Positions 41,722-53,215 of a stretch of 64,000 nucleotides of DNA are shown here, in pieces. The DNA comes from Tissierellales bacterium (lineage in GTDB: Bacteria > Bacillota > Clostridia > Tissierellales > Sedimentibacteraceae): NCBI GenBank assembly GCA_018433765.1, contig JAHDQO010000004.1, positions 390,700 to 454,699 on the forward strand, written 5' to 3'. Positions within the stretch are counted from its first letter, which is position 1; every line of letters begins with the position of its first letter. The position numbers and the translations under genes were made by a program. Under the pieces are notes generated by a model, which saw nothing but the letters and a program-made list of their open reading frames with translations, was not told the DNA's origin and did not search any database.

Positions 41722-43146
41722 ATGAGAATTAATCACAATCTTATGGCTATGAACACACATAGACAATTGGGTGTTACAGCAGGAAGACAAAGCAAAAACA
41801 TGGAAAGACTTTCATCTGGCTTAAGAATTAACAGAGCTGGTGATGATGCAGCAGGATTAGCAATATCAGAAAAAATGAGAGGACAAATTAGAGGTTTAGA
41901 TCAAGCTTCTAGAAACTCACAAGATGGTATTTCACTAATTCAAACTGCAGAAGGTGCTTTAAATGAAACTCATGATATTTTACAAAGAATGAGAGAATTA
42001 TCCGTACAAGCTGCTAATGATACTAATTCAGCTGAAGAAAGAGGCGCTATCAAAAATGAAATTGAACAATTGATTGATGAAGTTGATCGTATAGCAAATA
42101 CTACTGAATTTAATACAAAAAAATTATTGACAGGTGAAATTGGTGCAAAAACAAATGATGCAGCTAATATTACTGGTATTTCTATGAAAGGAACAACAAA
42201 AGCAGGTACTATCACTTTTACTTCAGATGGAACAATGGCTGCTGCAGCTAAAGGATCTTTATCTTTAACTAATGGAGTTAATACAGTAAATACTTCTGAT
42301 GTATTAATTATTAATGTAAATAATCATACTTATAATATTGGAACAACCGCAGGTCAATCTTATGAAGAATTAGCTGAACAAATTACTAGTACTGTAGATG
42401 GCTTAACAGCTACATATGATGCAGCTAATGATGAGATTGATTTTGAAACTGATTTAGCTAACGCAGATCAATTTTTCACAATTAAAGAAAAAACTGCAGG
42501 AAGTTTAGATGGTACAGTAGATTTCACAGATATAACAGGTAACGGTATAGATACAGCTAATAATGTTAATGGTACAGCAAGTACTAACGCTTCAGGATTA
42601 ACTACACTTGGTGAAGCAACATTCTCATATTATGGTAACGAAGTAACAGTAACTGGTGGTACTGGTAGCTTTGACGGCTTATCATTTGAATTACAAGCAG
42701 ATGAAGGGGATACAACTACAGCTACAGTAAATGGAAGTACAATACATATAAGCGATCAATTGACTATGCAAATTGGGGCTAATGCAGGTCAGGAAATGAA
42801 TATTAATATTAATGCTATGGATGCAACTAGTTTAGGTATTAATGATATAGATGTAACAACACAGAGTGGAGCAGATAGTGCAATAAGTAAAATTGAATTA
42901 GCAATTAAAACTGTCTCTAGTCAAAGATCAAAACTTGGTGCTTATCAAAACAGACTAGAGCATACAATTAAAAACTTAGATACATCATCAGAAAACTTAC
43001 AAGCGTCTGAATCAAGAGTTAGAGACGTTGATATGGCTAAAGAGATGATGGAACTTACTAAACAAAACATATTACAGCAAGCAGCTCAAGCAATGTTGGC
43101 TCAAGCTAACCAAGCTCCTCAAGGAGTGTTACAATTACTAAGATAA
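41722..43146 (+). CDS. hag: flagellin
   Basis: The start is ATG 41722 after CAGGGAGGT; the in-frame ATG 41689 lies inside the CsrA-site hairpin. The ~474-residue filament subunit has the conserved D0/D1 ends: N-terminal MRINHNLMAMNTHRQLGVTA, RLSSGLRINRAGDDAAGLAI; C-terminal SRVRDVDMAKEMMELTKQNI, then QQAAQAMLAQANQAPQGVLQ. The middle (about 170-390) is Thr/Gly/Asp/Asn-rich and variable, lacking Cys. It is the only flagellin gene in the window. Regulation: sigma-28 promoter plus CsrA sites. Confidence 0.97.
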   Translation: MRINHNLMAMNTHRQLGVTAGRQSKNMERLSSGLRINRAGDDAAGLAISEKMRGQIRGLDQASRNSQDGISLIQTAEGALNETHDILQRMRELSVQAANDTNSAEERGAIKNEIEQLIDEVDRIANTTEFNTKKLLTGEIGAKTNDAANITGISMKGTTKAGTITFTSDGTMAAAAKGSLSLTNGVNTVNTSDVLIINVNNHTYNIGTTAGQSYEELAEQITSTVDGLTATYDAANDEIDFETDLANADQFFTIKEKTAGSLDGTVDFTDITGNGIDTANNVNGTASTNASGLTTLGEATFSYYGNEVTVTGGTGSFDGLSFELQADEGDTTTATVNGSTIHISDQLTMQIGANAGQEMNININAMDATSLGINDIDVTTQSGADSAISKIELAIKTVSSQRSKLGAYQNRLEHTIKNLDTSSENLQASESRVRDVDMAKEMMELTKQNILQQAAQAMLAQANQAPQGVLQLLR

Positions 43147-43240
43147 GTAAAATTTAAATCTATGATCTTAGTTAGTATATATCAAGTAATTAATTAAATC
43201 CACTGAACAATTAAGTAATTAAGAGTTAAAAAATAAATAA

Positions 43241-43277
43241 AAAAGAAACTGGTATTTTCATAAGCCAGTTTCTTTTT
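43241..43277 (+). terminator. terminator of flagellin
   Basis: AAAAGAAACTGG (43241-43252) pairs with CCAGTTTCTTTT (43265-43276), ending in a T6 run. The 204 bases between this and 43482 hold no gene, RNA or repeat that I recognise. Confidence 0.9.
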
Positions 43278-43481
43278 TGCTAATTTATTCGAATATTAGA
43301 GTAATAATTGTATAAATTATTAAGCATGCTGAATAAGCAATTTTAAAGCAGAAACAAAATTTGATGGTTTAGTGATGATTTTGATTTGATAGTAGTTTTA
43401 TATGAATTTGTATTTTTTCTTCTTAACACAGCAAATTTATAGATTAAAAGGACAAGTATTAACTATTTTGTGTATATAAAT

Positions 43482-43515
43482 AGCCGAAGAATTTATTTGT
43501 TGAAATTCTTCGGCT
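43482..43515 (-). terminator. terminator of the first chemoreceptor gene
   Basis: AGCCGAAGAATTT (43482-43494) pairs with AAATTCTTCGGCT (43503-43515), 13 base pairs, 16 bases past the receptor stop on the minus strand. The T-run in that direction is short. Confidence 0.7.
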
Positions 43516-43530
43516 TATTTTATTTAATAG

Positions 43531-45588
43531 TTAAAATTCATTATCTTTTTCTAATGCTACTACATCTTCTAATTGTTCAGACTGTTCAGCTTTTTCTTCT
43601 TCTGGTTCAGTTTGATTTTGCTCTTTCTTTTTTTTGCTTTCTTTAAGTAAATTAAAAAGATTACTGTTTAAAAGAGATTTCTTTTCTTTAGGCTTTTTAT
43701 TTTCATCATCTTTTAAGCCTTTTTTCTTTTTAATTTTGTCTATTTTATTTTTATTACCCTTTACTATTGCATCCAGCTCTTTAACTATGATTTCGAGTTC
43801 ATTAGATTGAGCTTGAAGTTCTTCTGCTGCTGCTGCACTTTCTTGAGCTGCTGCTGCATTTTTTTGCACTACATCGTCCATATTTTCTATTGCACTAGTT
43901 ACCTGTTCTACTCCTTTTGCTTGTTCTTCACTTGTAGCAGATATTTCAGCAACTAATGTATTAACTTTTCCTATTTCTGATGTTATTCTTTCTAGAGAAT
44001 CAGTTGACTCAATGAATACTTCCACTGCTTTTTCTGATAATTCAATATTATTTTCAATAATAGAAGTAGTATCTTTAGCCGCATCTGCACTTTTTTGAGC
44101 TAATTTTCTAACTTCGTCTGCAACCACTGAAAAACCTCTACCTGCTTCTCCTGCTCTGGCTGCTTCTATAGCTGCATTCAATGCTAGTATATTAGTTTGA
44201 AATGCAATAGTGTCTATTACCTTTATGATTTTTGATATTTGTTTACTTGATTCTTCAAGATTTTTCATTTTCTCAATCATAGAATTCATTAATTTAGCAC
44301 CGCTAGCTGTAGAATTCTTAGTTTTGTATGATAGTTCAGATGCTACTACTGTGTTTTCTGCATTTTGTTTAACCATTGTAGTAGTTTCTTCCATACTAGA
44401 TGATGTTTCTTCTAATGATGCAGCTTGTTTTGTAGAACCATCTGCAAGCTCTTGACTTGTAGCAGCAAGTTGAATTGCTGCAGTTGATACAAATGATGAA
44501 GATTGTGATAAATTCTCATTTATTTTGTATATTCTCTTAACTATTCTACCTGTTATAATAAATAATAATAATATTGCTAAAGTACAAACAACTACACCAA
44601 CGCCTATGCCCGTTGTAAGTCCTTTGGTGATAGGTTCTCTAACTTCAACTTTAGGAACTGCGATACCAACTCCCCAACTTGTATTCGTATTTCCGAAAGT
44701 TAAAGGAACTATTGTTGTCAAAATTTCTTCATTTGATGATATACCAGTAGAATAAAATAAATCTGATTTTTTTGAATCAAGTGCTGAATGTACTTTCTTA
44801 CCAATGGTAGTATTCTTTTGATTGTATAAAGATTTGCCTAATAAGTTCTTGTCAGGATGTGATAAGATTTGTCCATTTGCTGATATTAAATAAGCATATC
44901 CATTTTCAAATACATTTATATTATCAAGTATGTCAGATAGAGGCTGCATCAGTATGTTTATTCCAACGATTCCTGCAAATTTACCATCTATGAACAACGG
45001 TTCAGCTATAGAAGTCATATAAACGTTTTCACCTGAAGCGTTATCAAAATATGGTTCTAGAATACTTTCATTATTGGTGAGCTTTGTAAGTTTATAATAT
45101 TCACATTTAGTATCTTTTTCACCATCTAATGCTGTTTCTACTTTGAAACTGTTTCCATTTCTAGTGATATAGGGTATGAATCTGCCTGTTTTATCATGGT
45201 ACGGCTTTCCAACATATTCACTGTCTTTACCATCAAAGGCGTTAGGTTCCCAACAAGTATAGATCCCATATATGAAGTCATTCTTTTTCATAACTTCCTG
45301 TAGATAATCTACTACATCTTCTCTTGTTAATAAATTTTTTCCGCCTGCCTGTTCCATTACAGGAACTAAAGATCTTGCAACTGATAGCTGTGAATCCATA
45401 CTTCTGCCTATTAGATTAGAATAATGTTCTCCAATTTCATTGACTACTTCTTCTGAAAGGTTACTAGATGTTGATGTAAAGTTAGATATTAATGTAAATA
45501 AAATTAAGGCTATTCCTAAAATGATTATAACTAATAATGGTAATATTATATTCCCTTTTAACCCAAGTGCTTTAGATTTTTTAAACAT
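43531..45588 (-). CDS. methyl-accepting chemotaxis protein, dCache type (MCP1)
   Basis: The 685-residue receptor has an N-terminal membrane helix (about 13-37), an extracellular double-Cache domain (about 40-320: [31 protein letters not shown]) and a second helix (about 325-350). The helical signalling domain follows at once, with its tip [21 protein letters not shown] see no HAMP domain between helix 2 and the bundle. A charged Lys-rich linker precedes the end [10 protein letters not shown], shared with the other two receptors here. Ligand unknown. ATG 45586-45588 lies behind AAGGAGATGATTTA. It is a close paralogue of the next gene. Confidence 0.92.
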   Translation of the reverse strand: MFKKSKALGLKGNIILPLLVIIILGIALILFTLISNFTSTSSNLSEEVVNEIGEHYSNLIGRSMDSQLSVARSLVPVMEQAGGKNLLTREDVVDYLQEVMKKNDFIYGIYTCWEPNAFDGKDSEYVGKPYHDKTGRFIPYITRNGNSFKVETALDGEKDTKCEYYKLTKLTNNESILEPYFDNASGENVYMTSIAEPLFIDGKFAGIVGINILMQPLSDILDNINVFENGYAYLISANGQILSHPDKNLLGKSLYNQKNTTIGKKVHSALDSKKSDLFYSTGISSNEEILTTIVPLTFGNTNTSWGVGIAVPKVEVREPITKGLTTGIGVGVVVCTLAILLLFIITGRIVKRIYKINENLSQSSSFVSTAAIQLAATSQELADGSTKQAASLEETSSSMEETTTMVKQNAENTVVASELSYKTKNSTASGAKLMNSMIEKMKNLEESSKQISKIIKVIDTIAFQTNILALNAAIEAARAGEAGRGFSVVADEVRKLAQKSADAAKDTTSIIENNIELSEKAVEVFIESTDSLERITSEIGKVNTLVAEISATSEEQAKGVEQVTSAIENMDDVVQKNAAAAQESAAAAEELQAQSNELEIIVKELDAIVKGNKNKIDKIKKKKGLKDDENKKPKEKKSLLNSNLFNLLKESKKKKEQNQTEPEEEKAEQSEQLEDVVALEKDNEF

Positions 45589-45683
45589 TAAATCATCTCC
45601 TTATCAGTTTAATTTTTGTATGGTTTTCACTTTTTGCAAGAGACATTAGAAAAAAGCAGCAAAGAACAAAACTATATAATATA

Positions 45684-45711
45684 TATTTCGGTAAAATTTA
45701 GCAAATCTTTA
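45684..45711 (-). promoter_or_regulatory. sigma-28 promoter of MCP1
   Basis: On the minus strand TAAA (45711-45708), 16 bases, CCGAAATA (45691-45684), about 95 bases before the start codon. Confidence 0.7.
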
Positions 45712-45763
45712 GTAAAAAATAGAAAATGCAATATAAAAATGCATATATGTAAAATAACATTAT

Positions 45764-45806
45764 AAAAAGACACTAAATACCAATTTTCTGGTATAAGTGT
45801 CTTTTA
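45764..45806 (-). terminator. terminator of MCP2
   Basis: AAAAGACACT (45765-45774) pairs with AGTGTCTTTT (45796-45805), with an inner TACCA/TGGTA pairing. It lies 20 bases past the MCP2 stop on the minus strand and is followed there by a T-run. Confidence 0.8.
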
Positions 45807-45825
45807 TTAATGTAATACTAATTAG

Positions 45826-47832
45826 TTAAAATTCGTTATCTGTTTCTAATGGTATTATCTCTTCTGGTGATGCATTATGTTCTTCTTTAGAAATTTTTTT
45901 AATCTTTTCTGTACCTATTTTTTCTGATTTAGTATCAATTTGCTTTTTTTCACAATTGTTCTCTTTTATGTTCTTTTTCTTAGATTTTGATTTTTTTACA
46001 GTTGAAGTTCCTTTAATAAGCTGATTAAGTTCTTTAACAACTGTTTCTAGTTCATTGGATTGAGCTTGCAGCTCTTCTGCTGCTGCTGCACTTTCCTCTG
46101 CCGCTGCTGCATTTTTTTGTACTACTTGATCAATATTTGCCATTGCATCTGTAACTTGTTCAACACCTTGTGTTTGTTCATCGCTTGAAGCAGATACTTC
46201 TGATATTAAACTATTTACCCTTTCTATTTCAGCTGTAATTTCATTTAGAGATTTTCTTACTTCTTCGCTTATGTTTACACCATTATCGGATAATTCTATA
46301 TTTTTTTCAATTATTTCAGATGTATCTTTTGCTGCTGCTGCACTTTTCTGAGCTAAGTTTCTGACTTCTTCTGCTACTACTGCAAATCCTTGACCAGCGT
46401 CTCCAGCTCTAGCAGCTTCAACTGCTGCGTTTAGAGCAAGTATATTTGTTTGAAATGCTATATCATTAATTACTTTAATTATCTTGGATATTTGAGTACT
46501 AGAACTCTTTAGCTCTTCCATACCGATAACCATTTTATTCATGACATTGGCACCTCTTTGAGCTGCCTCTTTTGCTTTTTCAGATAAATTAGAAGCTGTT
46601 AAAATATTCTCTGCATTTTGCTTAACCATTGATGCAGTTTCTTCCATGCTTGCAGAAGATTCTTCAATAGATGCAGCTTGCTCATTTGAACCATCAGATA
46701 ACTCTTGACTTGTTGAAGCTAGTTGCATAGATGCAGTGGATACATATGATGATGATTGAGAAAGTTTTTCATTTATATTATGTACTTTTTTAGTTATTCT
46801 GCCTATAATATATAAAAGTATTATAATTGCAGCGATACATACAAAAAGTCCTGCACCTACACCAAGACGTATTCCGCTGTTAATAGGTTCTTCTATTTCT
46901 GAAATAGGAACTGAAACACCTATTCCCCAATTATCTCCTGTTTCTCCTATAGGAATAGGAACCATATTAGTAATTATGTTTTCATTGTTTGATAAGCTTA
47001 CTGTGTTGAACTGCTTGGATTTACTGCTTTCAAGTGAATTTTTTATAATATCACTATTTTCAATTGATAAATGATCAAACATACAATCTTTTATTAAATT
47101 CTTATTAGGATGTGATATTATTTGTCCCTCAGATGAAATTAAATAAATATATCCGTTGTCAAATAATTTAACTTCCTTAAGCAGATCAGCTATAGGATCT
47201 ATTAATATATCAATTCCTATAACACCTACAAAATTACCATTGATATTTAAAGGCTGTACTACTGATGCCATGTATACACTTTTTTCTGCTGTTACATTAC
47301 ACATATAAGGTTCAATTATGCAAGTTTTACCTGTACGCTTTGGCATTAAGTAATAGTCTCCATAACCTTGCTCATTGTATCGGCTTAATGCTCTTTTGCC
47401 GTCCCTAGTTATATATGGTATAAATCTTCCAGTTTCGTCATGTAAAAAAGTTCCTGCATATTCATTATCTTTACCATCAAAAGCATTAGGTTCCCAGCAT
47501 GTAAATATGCTGTATAATGAATCATTATCTGTTAAAACGTTTTCTAAAAAATCAAGCAATTGCTCTCTATTCATGATTCCATCTTTACCTGACTGTTCCA
47601 TAATAGATTCTAATGATTTAAGTATGGACAGTTTATCATTTATATTACTTTCAATATAATATCCATAGTGTTCTCCCATTTCAAACATTAAATCATCAGA
47701 GAGTGTAGTAGTTGTAGTTTGATAATTATTTAAAATGAAAATTAATATTAGTGCTACCCCTAAAATAATAGCTAATAAGATAGGAAGGATTATTTTGCTT
47801 TTTAATCCAAGTGATTTACCTTTTTTTGACAT
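45826..47832 (-). CDS. methyl-accepting chemotaxis protein, dCache type (MCP2)
   Basis: The 668-residue receptor is laid out like MCP1: membrane helix (about 14-36), double-Cache sensor ([34 protein letters not shown]), second helix (about 325-348), then the signalling bundle with tip [20 protein letters not shown] and no HAMP domain. The C-terminal linker is basic and the last residues are [10 protein letters not shown]. The sensor domains of MCP1 and MCP2 differ most around the binding pocket region (residues 140-190), suggesting duplication then change of ligand. ATG 47830-47832 lies behind AAGGAGATGAAGTA. Confidence 0.92.
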   Translation of the reverse strand: MSKKGKSLGLKSKIILPILLAIILGVALILIFILNNYQTTTTTLSDDLMFEMGEHYGYYIESNINDKLSILKSLESIMEQSGKDGIMNREQLLDFLENVLTDNDSLYSIFTCWEPNAFDGKDNEYAGTFLHDETGRFIPYITRDGKRALSRYNEQGYGDYYLMPKRTGKTCIIEPYMCNVTAEKSVYMASVVQPLNINGNFVGVIGIDILIDPIADLLKEVKLFDNGYIYLISSEGQIISHPNKNLIKDCMFDHLSIENSDIIKNSLESSKSKQFNTVSLSNNENIITNMVPIPIGETGDNWGIGVSVPISEIEEPINSGIRLGVGAGLFVCIAAIIILLYIIGRITKKVHNINEKLSQSSSYVSTASMQLASTSQELSDGSNEQAASIEESSASMEETASMVKQNAENILTASNLSEKAKEAAQRGANVMNKMVIGMEELKSSSTQISKIIKVINDIAFQTNILALNAAVEAARAGDAGQGFAVVAEEVRNLAQKSAAAAKDTSEIIEKNIELSDNGVNISEEVRKSLNEITAEIERVNSLISEVSASSDEQTQGVEQVTDAMANIDQVVQKNAAAAEESAAAAEELQAQSNELETVVKELNQLIKGTSTVKKSKSKKKNIKENNCEKKQIDTKSEKIGTEKIKKISKEEHNASPEEIIPLETDNEF

Positions 47833-47981
47833 TACTTCATCTCCTTAATATTTCTAGTTAGTCGGTTTTGAAGTTTTTGTATTTTAATTTATTATGTCTA
47901 ATTATTATCTAGGTTTGATGTTATGAATAAATCCAATGATCAAAATCGACTGAATAATTAGTTAATTTATGGTACACTATC

Positions 47982-48009
47982 TATTTCGACTCATTTCGAC
48001 ATATCTTTA
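47982..48009 (-). promoter_or_regulatory. sigma-28-like promoter of MCP2
   Basis: On the minus strand TAAA (48009-48006), 16 bases, TCGAAATA (47989-47982). The first -10 base is T instead of C, as in the cheR promoter at 50720-50747. Confidence 0.6.
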
Positions 48010-48067
48010 GTATAATATACCATATATAAAAAATTGAGGTAAAATTATAATAAAATTGAGTTAATAA

Positions 48068-48103
48068 AAACACTAAAAGCTATTATATGAGCTTTCAGCG
48101 TTT
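48068..48103 (-). terminator. terminator of the cheR-cheB-cheW operon
   Basis: AACACTAAAAGCT (about 48069-48081) pairs imperfectly with AGCTTTCAGCGTT (about 48090-48102). On the minus strand TTTTTATTAA follows. Confidence 0.65.
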
Positions 48104-48131
48104 AAATATCGTATAAGTTAATTGAATTGTT

Positions 48132-48611
48132 TTATGCTTCATTATTTAGGTTTAAAACTTTCTCGGCATCTTTTTGCATGATTATTTTATCTGCATTTAG
48201 AATAATAATAACTTTGTCATTCTTCTTTCCAATACCTGAAATAAATTCACTGTTTATGTCGTTTCCATAGGTTGGGGGAAGTTCAATGTTTTCTTCTTCG
48301 ATATCAAGTACTTCACTTACAGTATCTACTATTAATCCACTTAAATGACTGTTACCATCTTTATTTATCTCTACTACTATTATACTTGTTTTATCATCAT
48401 ACTCACGAGATTCTAATCCAAATTTAAGTCTTAAGTCTAAAGTTGGTATAATCTTTCCTCTTAAGTTAATTACTCCTTTTACATATTCAGGCATTCCGGG
48501 TACATGAGTAATTTTCATCATACCTATTATTTCTGTAACTTTTAATATTGGAAGTCCGTATACTTCTTTTCCTATCATAAAAGTTAAATGTTTATTTTCC
48601 TGTAATGCCAT
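48132..48611 (-). CDS. cheW: chemotaxis coupling protein CheW (first copy)
   Basis: The start is ATG 48609-48611, 8 bases after AGGAGG; an in-frame GTG overlaps that site. The ~159-residue CheW domain protein has the conserved core THVPGMPEYVKGVINLRGKI then IPTLDLRLKFGL. It bridges receptors to CheA. A second, clearly different CheW is in the cheA operon (60677). This one is last in a cheR-cheB-cheW unit on the minus strand, next to two receptors. Confidence 0.93.
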   Translation of the reverse strand: MALQENKHLTFMIGKEVYGLPILKVTEIIGMMKITHVPGMPEYVKGVINLRGKIIPTLDLRLKFGLESREYDDKTSIIVVEINKDGNSHLSGLIVDTVSEVLDIEEENIELPPTYGNDINSEFISGIGKKNDKVIIILNADKIIMQKDAEKVLNLNNEA

Positions 48612-48663
48612 TTTTGACACCTCCTAATTTTATTTGTTATATAATAATAGATGAAAACTTGTT

Positions 48664-49731
<1,068 letters not shown>

Positions 49732-49752
49732 TTAATAACATTATATTAACAT

Positions 49753-50556
49753 TTATTTGATATACATAGAAGGTCCTAAACTTTTAAAATTATGTTTTTT
49801 GTTTATAAGGCTTTCAGAATGACCTATAAAAAGAACACCACCGGGTACAATATTATTGTAAAACTTATTAATTAGTGTTTCTTGAACAGTATTATTAAAA
49901 TATATCATTACATTTCTACAGAAGATCATGTCAAATCCCTTTTTAAAATTAAAGTCATCCATTAAATTAAAATGTCTATATACTATTTTTTTATAAATAT
50001 CCTCTTTTATTTTGTACCCATTATTTATCTTTTTAAAATATTTATTGTATTCTTTAGGTATACTTTCATAATCTGATTCGAAATACATACCTGAAACTGC
50101 TTTTTTTAAGACTTTTGTATCTATATCTGTTGCTAAAATTTTAACGTTAATTCTATCATTAAAGCATTGTCCTAATACTATTGATAGTGTAATTGGTTCT
50201 TGTCCTGTTGAACACCCGGCACTCCATACTCGTATTTCTTTTTTGTTCATTATACGGGGATTATTCTCCAATATAAAATTAATATTATTTTTTATAAATT
50301 CAAAATGATTGATTTCTCTGAAAAAATGTGTTGTGTTTGTGGTGATATGGTTTACAAATTGTTGGAAATCAATGTCTTTCTTATTTTTTGTAACCAGTTC
50401 AAAATACTCATCATACGATTTCATATTAATTTTATTCATTGCTTTATTGAGCTTCATTTGAAGTAATTGCTTCTTATTTGGATTTATTGATATACCTGTT
50501 TCAGCATATATTAAGTCAGTATATTTTTTAAAACAGCTATTGCTAAATTCAGTCAT
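49753..50556 (-). CDS. cheR: chemotaxis methyltransferase CheR
   Basis: The 267-residue protein has an N-terminal helical domain and an S-adenosylmethionine-binding domain (VWSAGCSTGQEPITLSIVLG), then FDMIFCRNVMIYFN. It methylates receptor glutamates. It heads the cheR-cheB-cheW unit; cheB follows 33 bases later. ATG 50554-50556 lies behind TAAGGAGGAGAAA. A sigma-28-like promoter is about 165 bases upstream. Confidence 0.95.
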   Translation of the reverse strand: MTEFSNSCFKKYTDLIYAETGISINPNKKQLLQMKLNKAMNKINMKSYDEYFELVTKNKKDIDFQQFVNHITTNTTHFFREINHFEFIKNNINFILENNPRIMNKKEIRVWSAGCSTGQEPITLSIVLGQCFNDRINVKILATDIDTKVLKKAVSGMYFESDYESIPKEYNKYFKKINNGYKIKEDIYKKIVYRHFNLMDDFNFKKGFDMIFCRNVMIYFNNTVQETLINKFYNNIVPGGVLFIGHSESLINKKHNFKSLGPSMYIK

Positions 50557-50719
50557 TTTCTCCTCCTTATAATGATAAAGTAATAAAAATCAGGCATGCC
50601 TGCCTGCGTTACTTTTTATTCATATAATCTTTAAAAATTATAAATACGAATAATTTGCGCTTCAATATTAAACGGTAAAACTTAAATAAGCTTTATTAAG
50701 GTAAAATACTGCTATAAGT

Positions 50720-50747
50720 TATTTCGACATATTTTTATATTTCTTTA
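50720..50747 (-). promoter_or_regulatory. sigma-28-like promoter of cheR-cheB-cheW
   Basis: On the minus strand TAAA (50747-50744), 16 bases, TCGAAATA (50727-50720). It is identical in both boxes and spacing to the MCP2 promoter. Confidence 0.6.
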
Positions 50748-50911
50748 GAATTTTCAAGAAAATAATAAAAATATAAAAAAATAGTATATAAATTATTTTT
50801 ATAAAAATCATGAATACCAGCATAAATATCTATTTATTCAAAAAAATATTTAAAATTATATAAAAAAAATACATATTAACTTATAAAAACATATAAATTT
50901 ACAAATTTATA

Positions 50912-50940
50912 TTGACATTTATAAAATTTTTTGGTAAGTT
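50912..50940 (+). promoter_or_regulatory. candidate vegetative promoter of MCP3
   Basis: TTGACA (50912-50917), 17 bases, TG-G-TAAGTT (50932-50940). The extended -10 is plausible, but TAAGTT is a weak hexamer, and it overlaps one arm of an inverted repeat. No TAAA-N16-CCGATAT-type site is seen before this gene. Confidence 0.35.
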
Positions 50941-51190
50941 TTAAAATATATTCATTTTACAAGCACTTATTTAAATTATTTAGGAAAAATGGTAAATAAA
51001 AACATCTTACCAAAAATGTAATCGTTCTCCATAACATTAAAAAAAGGAGGAATGTTTATGTTCTTACTAGACAAATATTGAGTGTTCTTTCCTATTATAC
51101 TAGTTAAGTCAATAAACAGCCGAAACTATTAGCTACTTACAATTATCTCAATGAATAATACTAAAAAAATAAAAAACGGAGGTAAATAAA

Positions 51191-52795
51191 ATGTTTAATA
51201 AGTTAAATCTAAAAGTGAAATTAATCGGATCTTTTGTTATTATAGCATTAATAACTTTAATAGTTGGTGCTGTGGGATGGTATGGCATTTCTACTGTAAC
51301 TACTAATTTAGATAAAGTAGGTAATGAAAGACTTCCAAGTGTACAAGCTTTATTAATAATTAGTGAGGCTCAAACACAAGTTGATAGTGCAGAAAATGCT
51401 CTGCTGACTAAAAACATAAGTTTAGAACAACGTAAAGAGCATTATAATAGAATTGAACAAGCACTTATTAAAGCTGACGAAGCATGGAAAACATATGAAA
51501 CCTTACCTCAAACAGAAGAAGAAGCTGATCTATGGTCTCAATTTAAAGAAGCATGGAATAAATGGAAAAGTGATGATGAAAAATTTATAGAAGTTAGTAA
51601 ACGATTTGATTCTATTAAATCAGATGAACTATATCAAGAAATGGTTGATAGAGCACTTGTCACTAATAGTGAGTCTTTTAATATATCTGAGGATATTCTT
51701 TTACAGTTAGTTGAATTAAATAGACAAGTGGCTGATAACGTTGTAGAAAAAAGCGACAATGAATCTAAAATAATAACTATTATTTCTTTAGTTGTTATGA
51801 TTGTGGGTACAATACTTGCTTTAGTTATAGGCATAATTTTAAGTATATCTATATCAAAACCACTTATGAAAGCTATAAATGGTTTGACAGAATCATCTCA
51901 ACAAGTTACAGCAGCTTCACAGCAGTTATCGGCTTCTAGCCAGCAGTTAGCAGAAGCAAATACTGAACAAGCTGCATCTATTCAGGAGACTTCTGCAACT
52001 CTTGAAGAGTCATCTTCAATGATACAGCAGAGCAATGAAAATACAAAACAAGCGTCTAGTTTGTCTGAACAAGCAAAACAAGCAGCTGATTCAGGAAATA
52101 CAGATATGGAAGATATGCTTAAAGCTATTTCAGAGATACAAAAATCAAGCGACGAAATTGCTAAAATAATAAAAGTTATTGATGAAATTGCATTCCAAAC
52201 TAATATTCTTTCACTGAATGCTGCAGTTGAAGCTGCAAGGGCAGGAGATGCTGGAAAGGGATTTGCTGTTGTTGCGGAAGAAGTAAGAAATCTTGCTCAA
52301 AGAAGTGCTAATGCAGCGAAGGATACTACTACTATCATTGAAAACAATATAGAGCTTTCTAAAAAAGGAGTAGAAGTTTCTAAGAAAGTTGGAGAGTCAC
52401 TTTCAGAGATTACTTCTCAAACTAGAAAAGTTAATGAATTAATAAAAGAGATAGAAGCTTCAAGTGATGAGCAATCAAAAGGTATTTTCCAAATTAATAA
52501 AGCTTTATCACATATTGAGAAAGCAACTCAAGAAAATGCAGCAACTGCAGAAGAAAGCGCATCAGCTTCTGAAGAACTAAGTGCACAAGCTGAAAGTATG
52601 AATGATATAGTAAATCAGCTTACTGTTACTGTAAAAGGAACTGCTGGTGCTGCTAAAAGTATTGTGAGAATAAAACCTAATAAGAAAAATAAAAATACTG
52701 CATCAACACATTATTTTGATAGCAAATCTAGTAAAGAAGAAGCTTTAATAAGCAGTGAAGATATCATACCGTTAGATGATGATGATGATTTCTAA
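51191..52795 (+). CDS. methyl-accepting chemotaxis protein with four-helix-bundle sensor (MCP3)
   Basis: The 534-residue receptor has a first membrane helix (about 10-30) and a 4HB_MCP sensor (about 35-190: [20 protein letters not shown]). The second helix (about 193-218) is followed by [20 protein letters not shown], which runs into the signalling bundle without a recognisable HAMP domain. The bundle tip is [20 protein letters not shown]. The protein ends in [10 protein letters not shown] after a flexible linker, like MCP1 and MCP2. ATG 51191 follows AAAACGGAGGTAAATAAA. Ligand unknown. Confidence 0.92.
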   Translation: MFNKLNLKVKLIGSFVIIALITLIVGAVGWYGISTVTTNLDKVGNERLPSVQALLIISEAQTQVDSAENALLTKNISLEQRKEHYNRIEQALIKADEAWKTYETLPQTEEEADLWSQFKEAWNKWKSDDEKFIEVSKRFDSIKSDELYQEMVDRALVTNSESFNISEDILLQLVELNRQVADNVVEKSDNESKIITIISLVVMIVGTILALVIGIILSISISKPLMKAINGLTESSQQVTAASQQLSASSQQLAEANTEQAASIQETSATLEESSSMIQQSNENTKQASSLSEQAKQAADSGNTDMEDMLKAISEIQKSSDEIAKIIKVIDEIAFQTNILSLNAAVEAARAGDAGKGFAVVAEEVRNLAQRSANAAKDTTTIIENNIELSKKGVEVSKKVGESLSEITSQTRKVNELIKEIEASSDEQSKGIFQINKALSHIEKATQENAATAEESASASEELSAQAESMNDIVNQLTVTVKGTAGAAKSIVRIKPNKKNKNTASTHYFDSKSSKEEALISSEDIIPLDDDDDF

Positions 52796-52804
52796 TAAGT
52801 AATT

Positions 52805-52845
52805 TAAAGGTAATGACCAGTATCGTAATGGTTTTTACCTTTCTA
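52805..52845 (+). terminator. weak terminator of MCP3
   Basis: AAAGGTAA (52805-52812) pairs with TTACCTTT (52834-52841), with an inner ACCA/TGGT pairing; CTATT follows. The T-run is poor. Confidence 0.5.
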
Positions 52846-52975
52846 TTAAAATTACTATTCTATATACAAGCTACCAATTTACAATAAAAGACAATTTCTT
52901 GATTGAAACTTAAAGGAAAATAATTTATAATGTTAATATAATTTGTAAATAAAGAGTTATATTTGCTTAAATTTG

Positions 52976-53004
52976 TTGACAAAAATATAATTTTCTGATA
53001 ATTT
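52976..53004 (+). promoter_or_regulatory. extended -10 promoter of the fliH operon
   Basis: TTGACA (52976-52981), a 17-base spacer ending TTTTCTGA, TAATTT (52999-53004) preceded by TG-A. It is nearly the same sequence as the flgB promoter at 14336-14364. Confidence 0.7.
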
Positions 53005-53039
53005 TATAGTAAAGGTTCACATGGAAAGAATTGGCACAT

Positions 53040-53145
53040 AAACTTTTCACGAAATGGCAAACTTGTTGAAAAGCAAGGGCGCAAAGTCATAAGGGCCTAA
53101 TCGGTAAAACGTATGGTAGCCGGCTATCGAAAGGGAAGTTTTTTT
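53040..53145 (+). ncRNA. c-di-GMP-I (GEMM-I) riboswitch before fliH
   Basis: The GEMM-I core is ATGGCAAACTTGTTGAAAAG (53054-53073), GGGCGCAAAGTC, GGGCCTAATC and TATGGTAGCCGG (53112-53123). As in the first switch, P1 (CGA 53050-53052 with TCG 53127-53129) extends as AACTTTTC (53041-53048) with GGGAAGTT (53133-53140), and this helix ends in T7 (53139-53145). The outer helix differs from the first switch in its 3' arm, but pairing is kept by G-T exchange. Expected to stop transcription of the export-ATPase/switch/chemotaxis operon when c-di-GMP is high; sign inferred. Confidence 0.92.
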
Positions 53146-53215
53146 GTTGTAAATGTTTTTATTTTTATTAAATAATACAAAAATAGTAATATTATGTAAA
53201 GAGGAGATGAACTGA

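Larger units (their letters stand above)
50557..51190. other. divergent intergenic region between cheR and MCP3
   Basis: The 634 bases hold the cheR sigma-28-like promoter (50720-50747), a GC-rich palindrome CAGGCATGCCTG (50591-50602), and a candidate promoter for MCP3 at 50912-50940. There is also an inverted repeat TTTTGGTAAG/CTTACCAAAA (about 50929-50938 and 51006-51015), and a possible 7-residue leader ORF MFLLDKY (51058-51081) behind AAAAGGAGG. The remainder is featureless A/T-rich sequence. Confidence 0.5.

Noticed and set aside
51100..51127. CCGAAACT before MCP3 as a sigma-28 box
   Set aside because: The position for TAAA reads CTAG/TAGT, so only half of the promoter is present.
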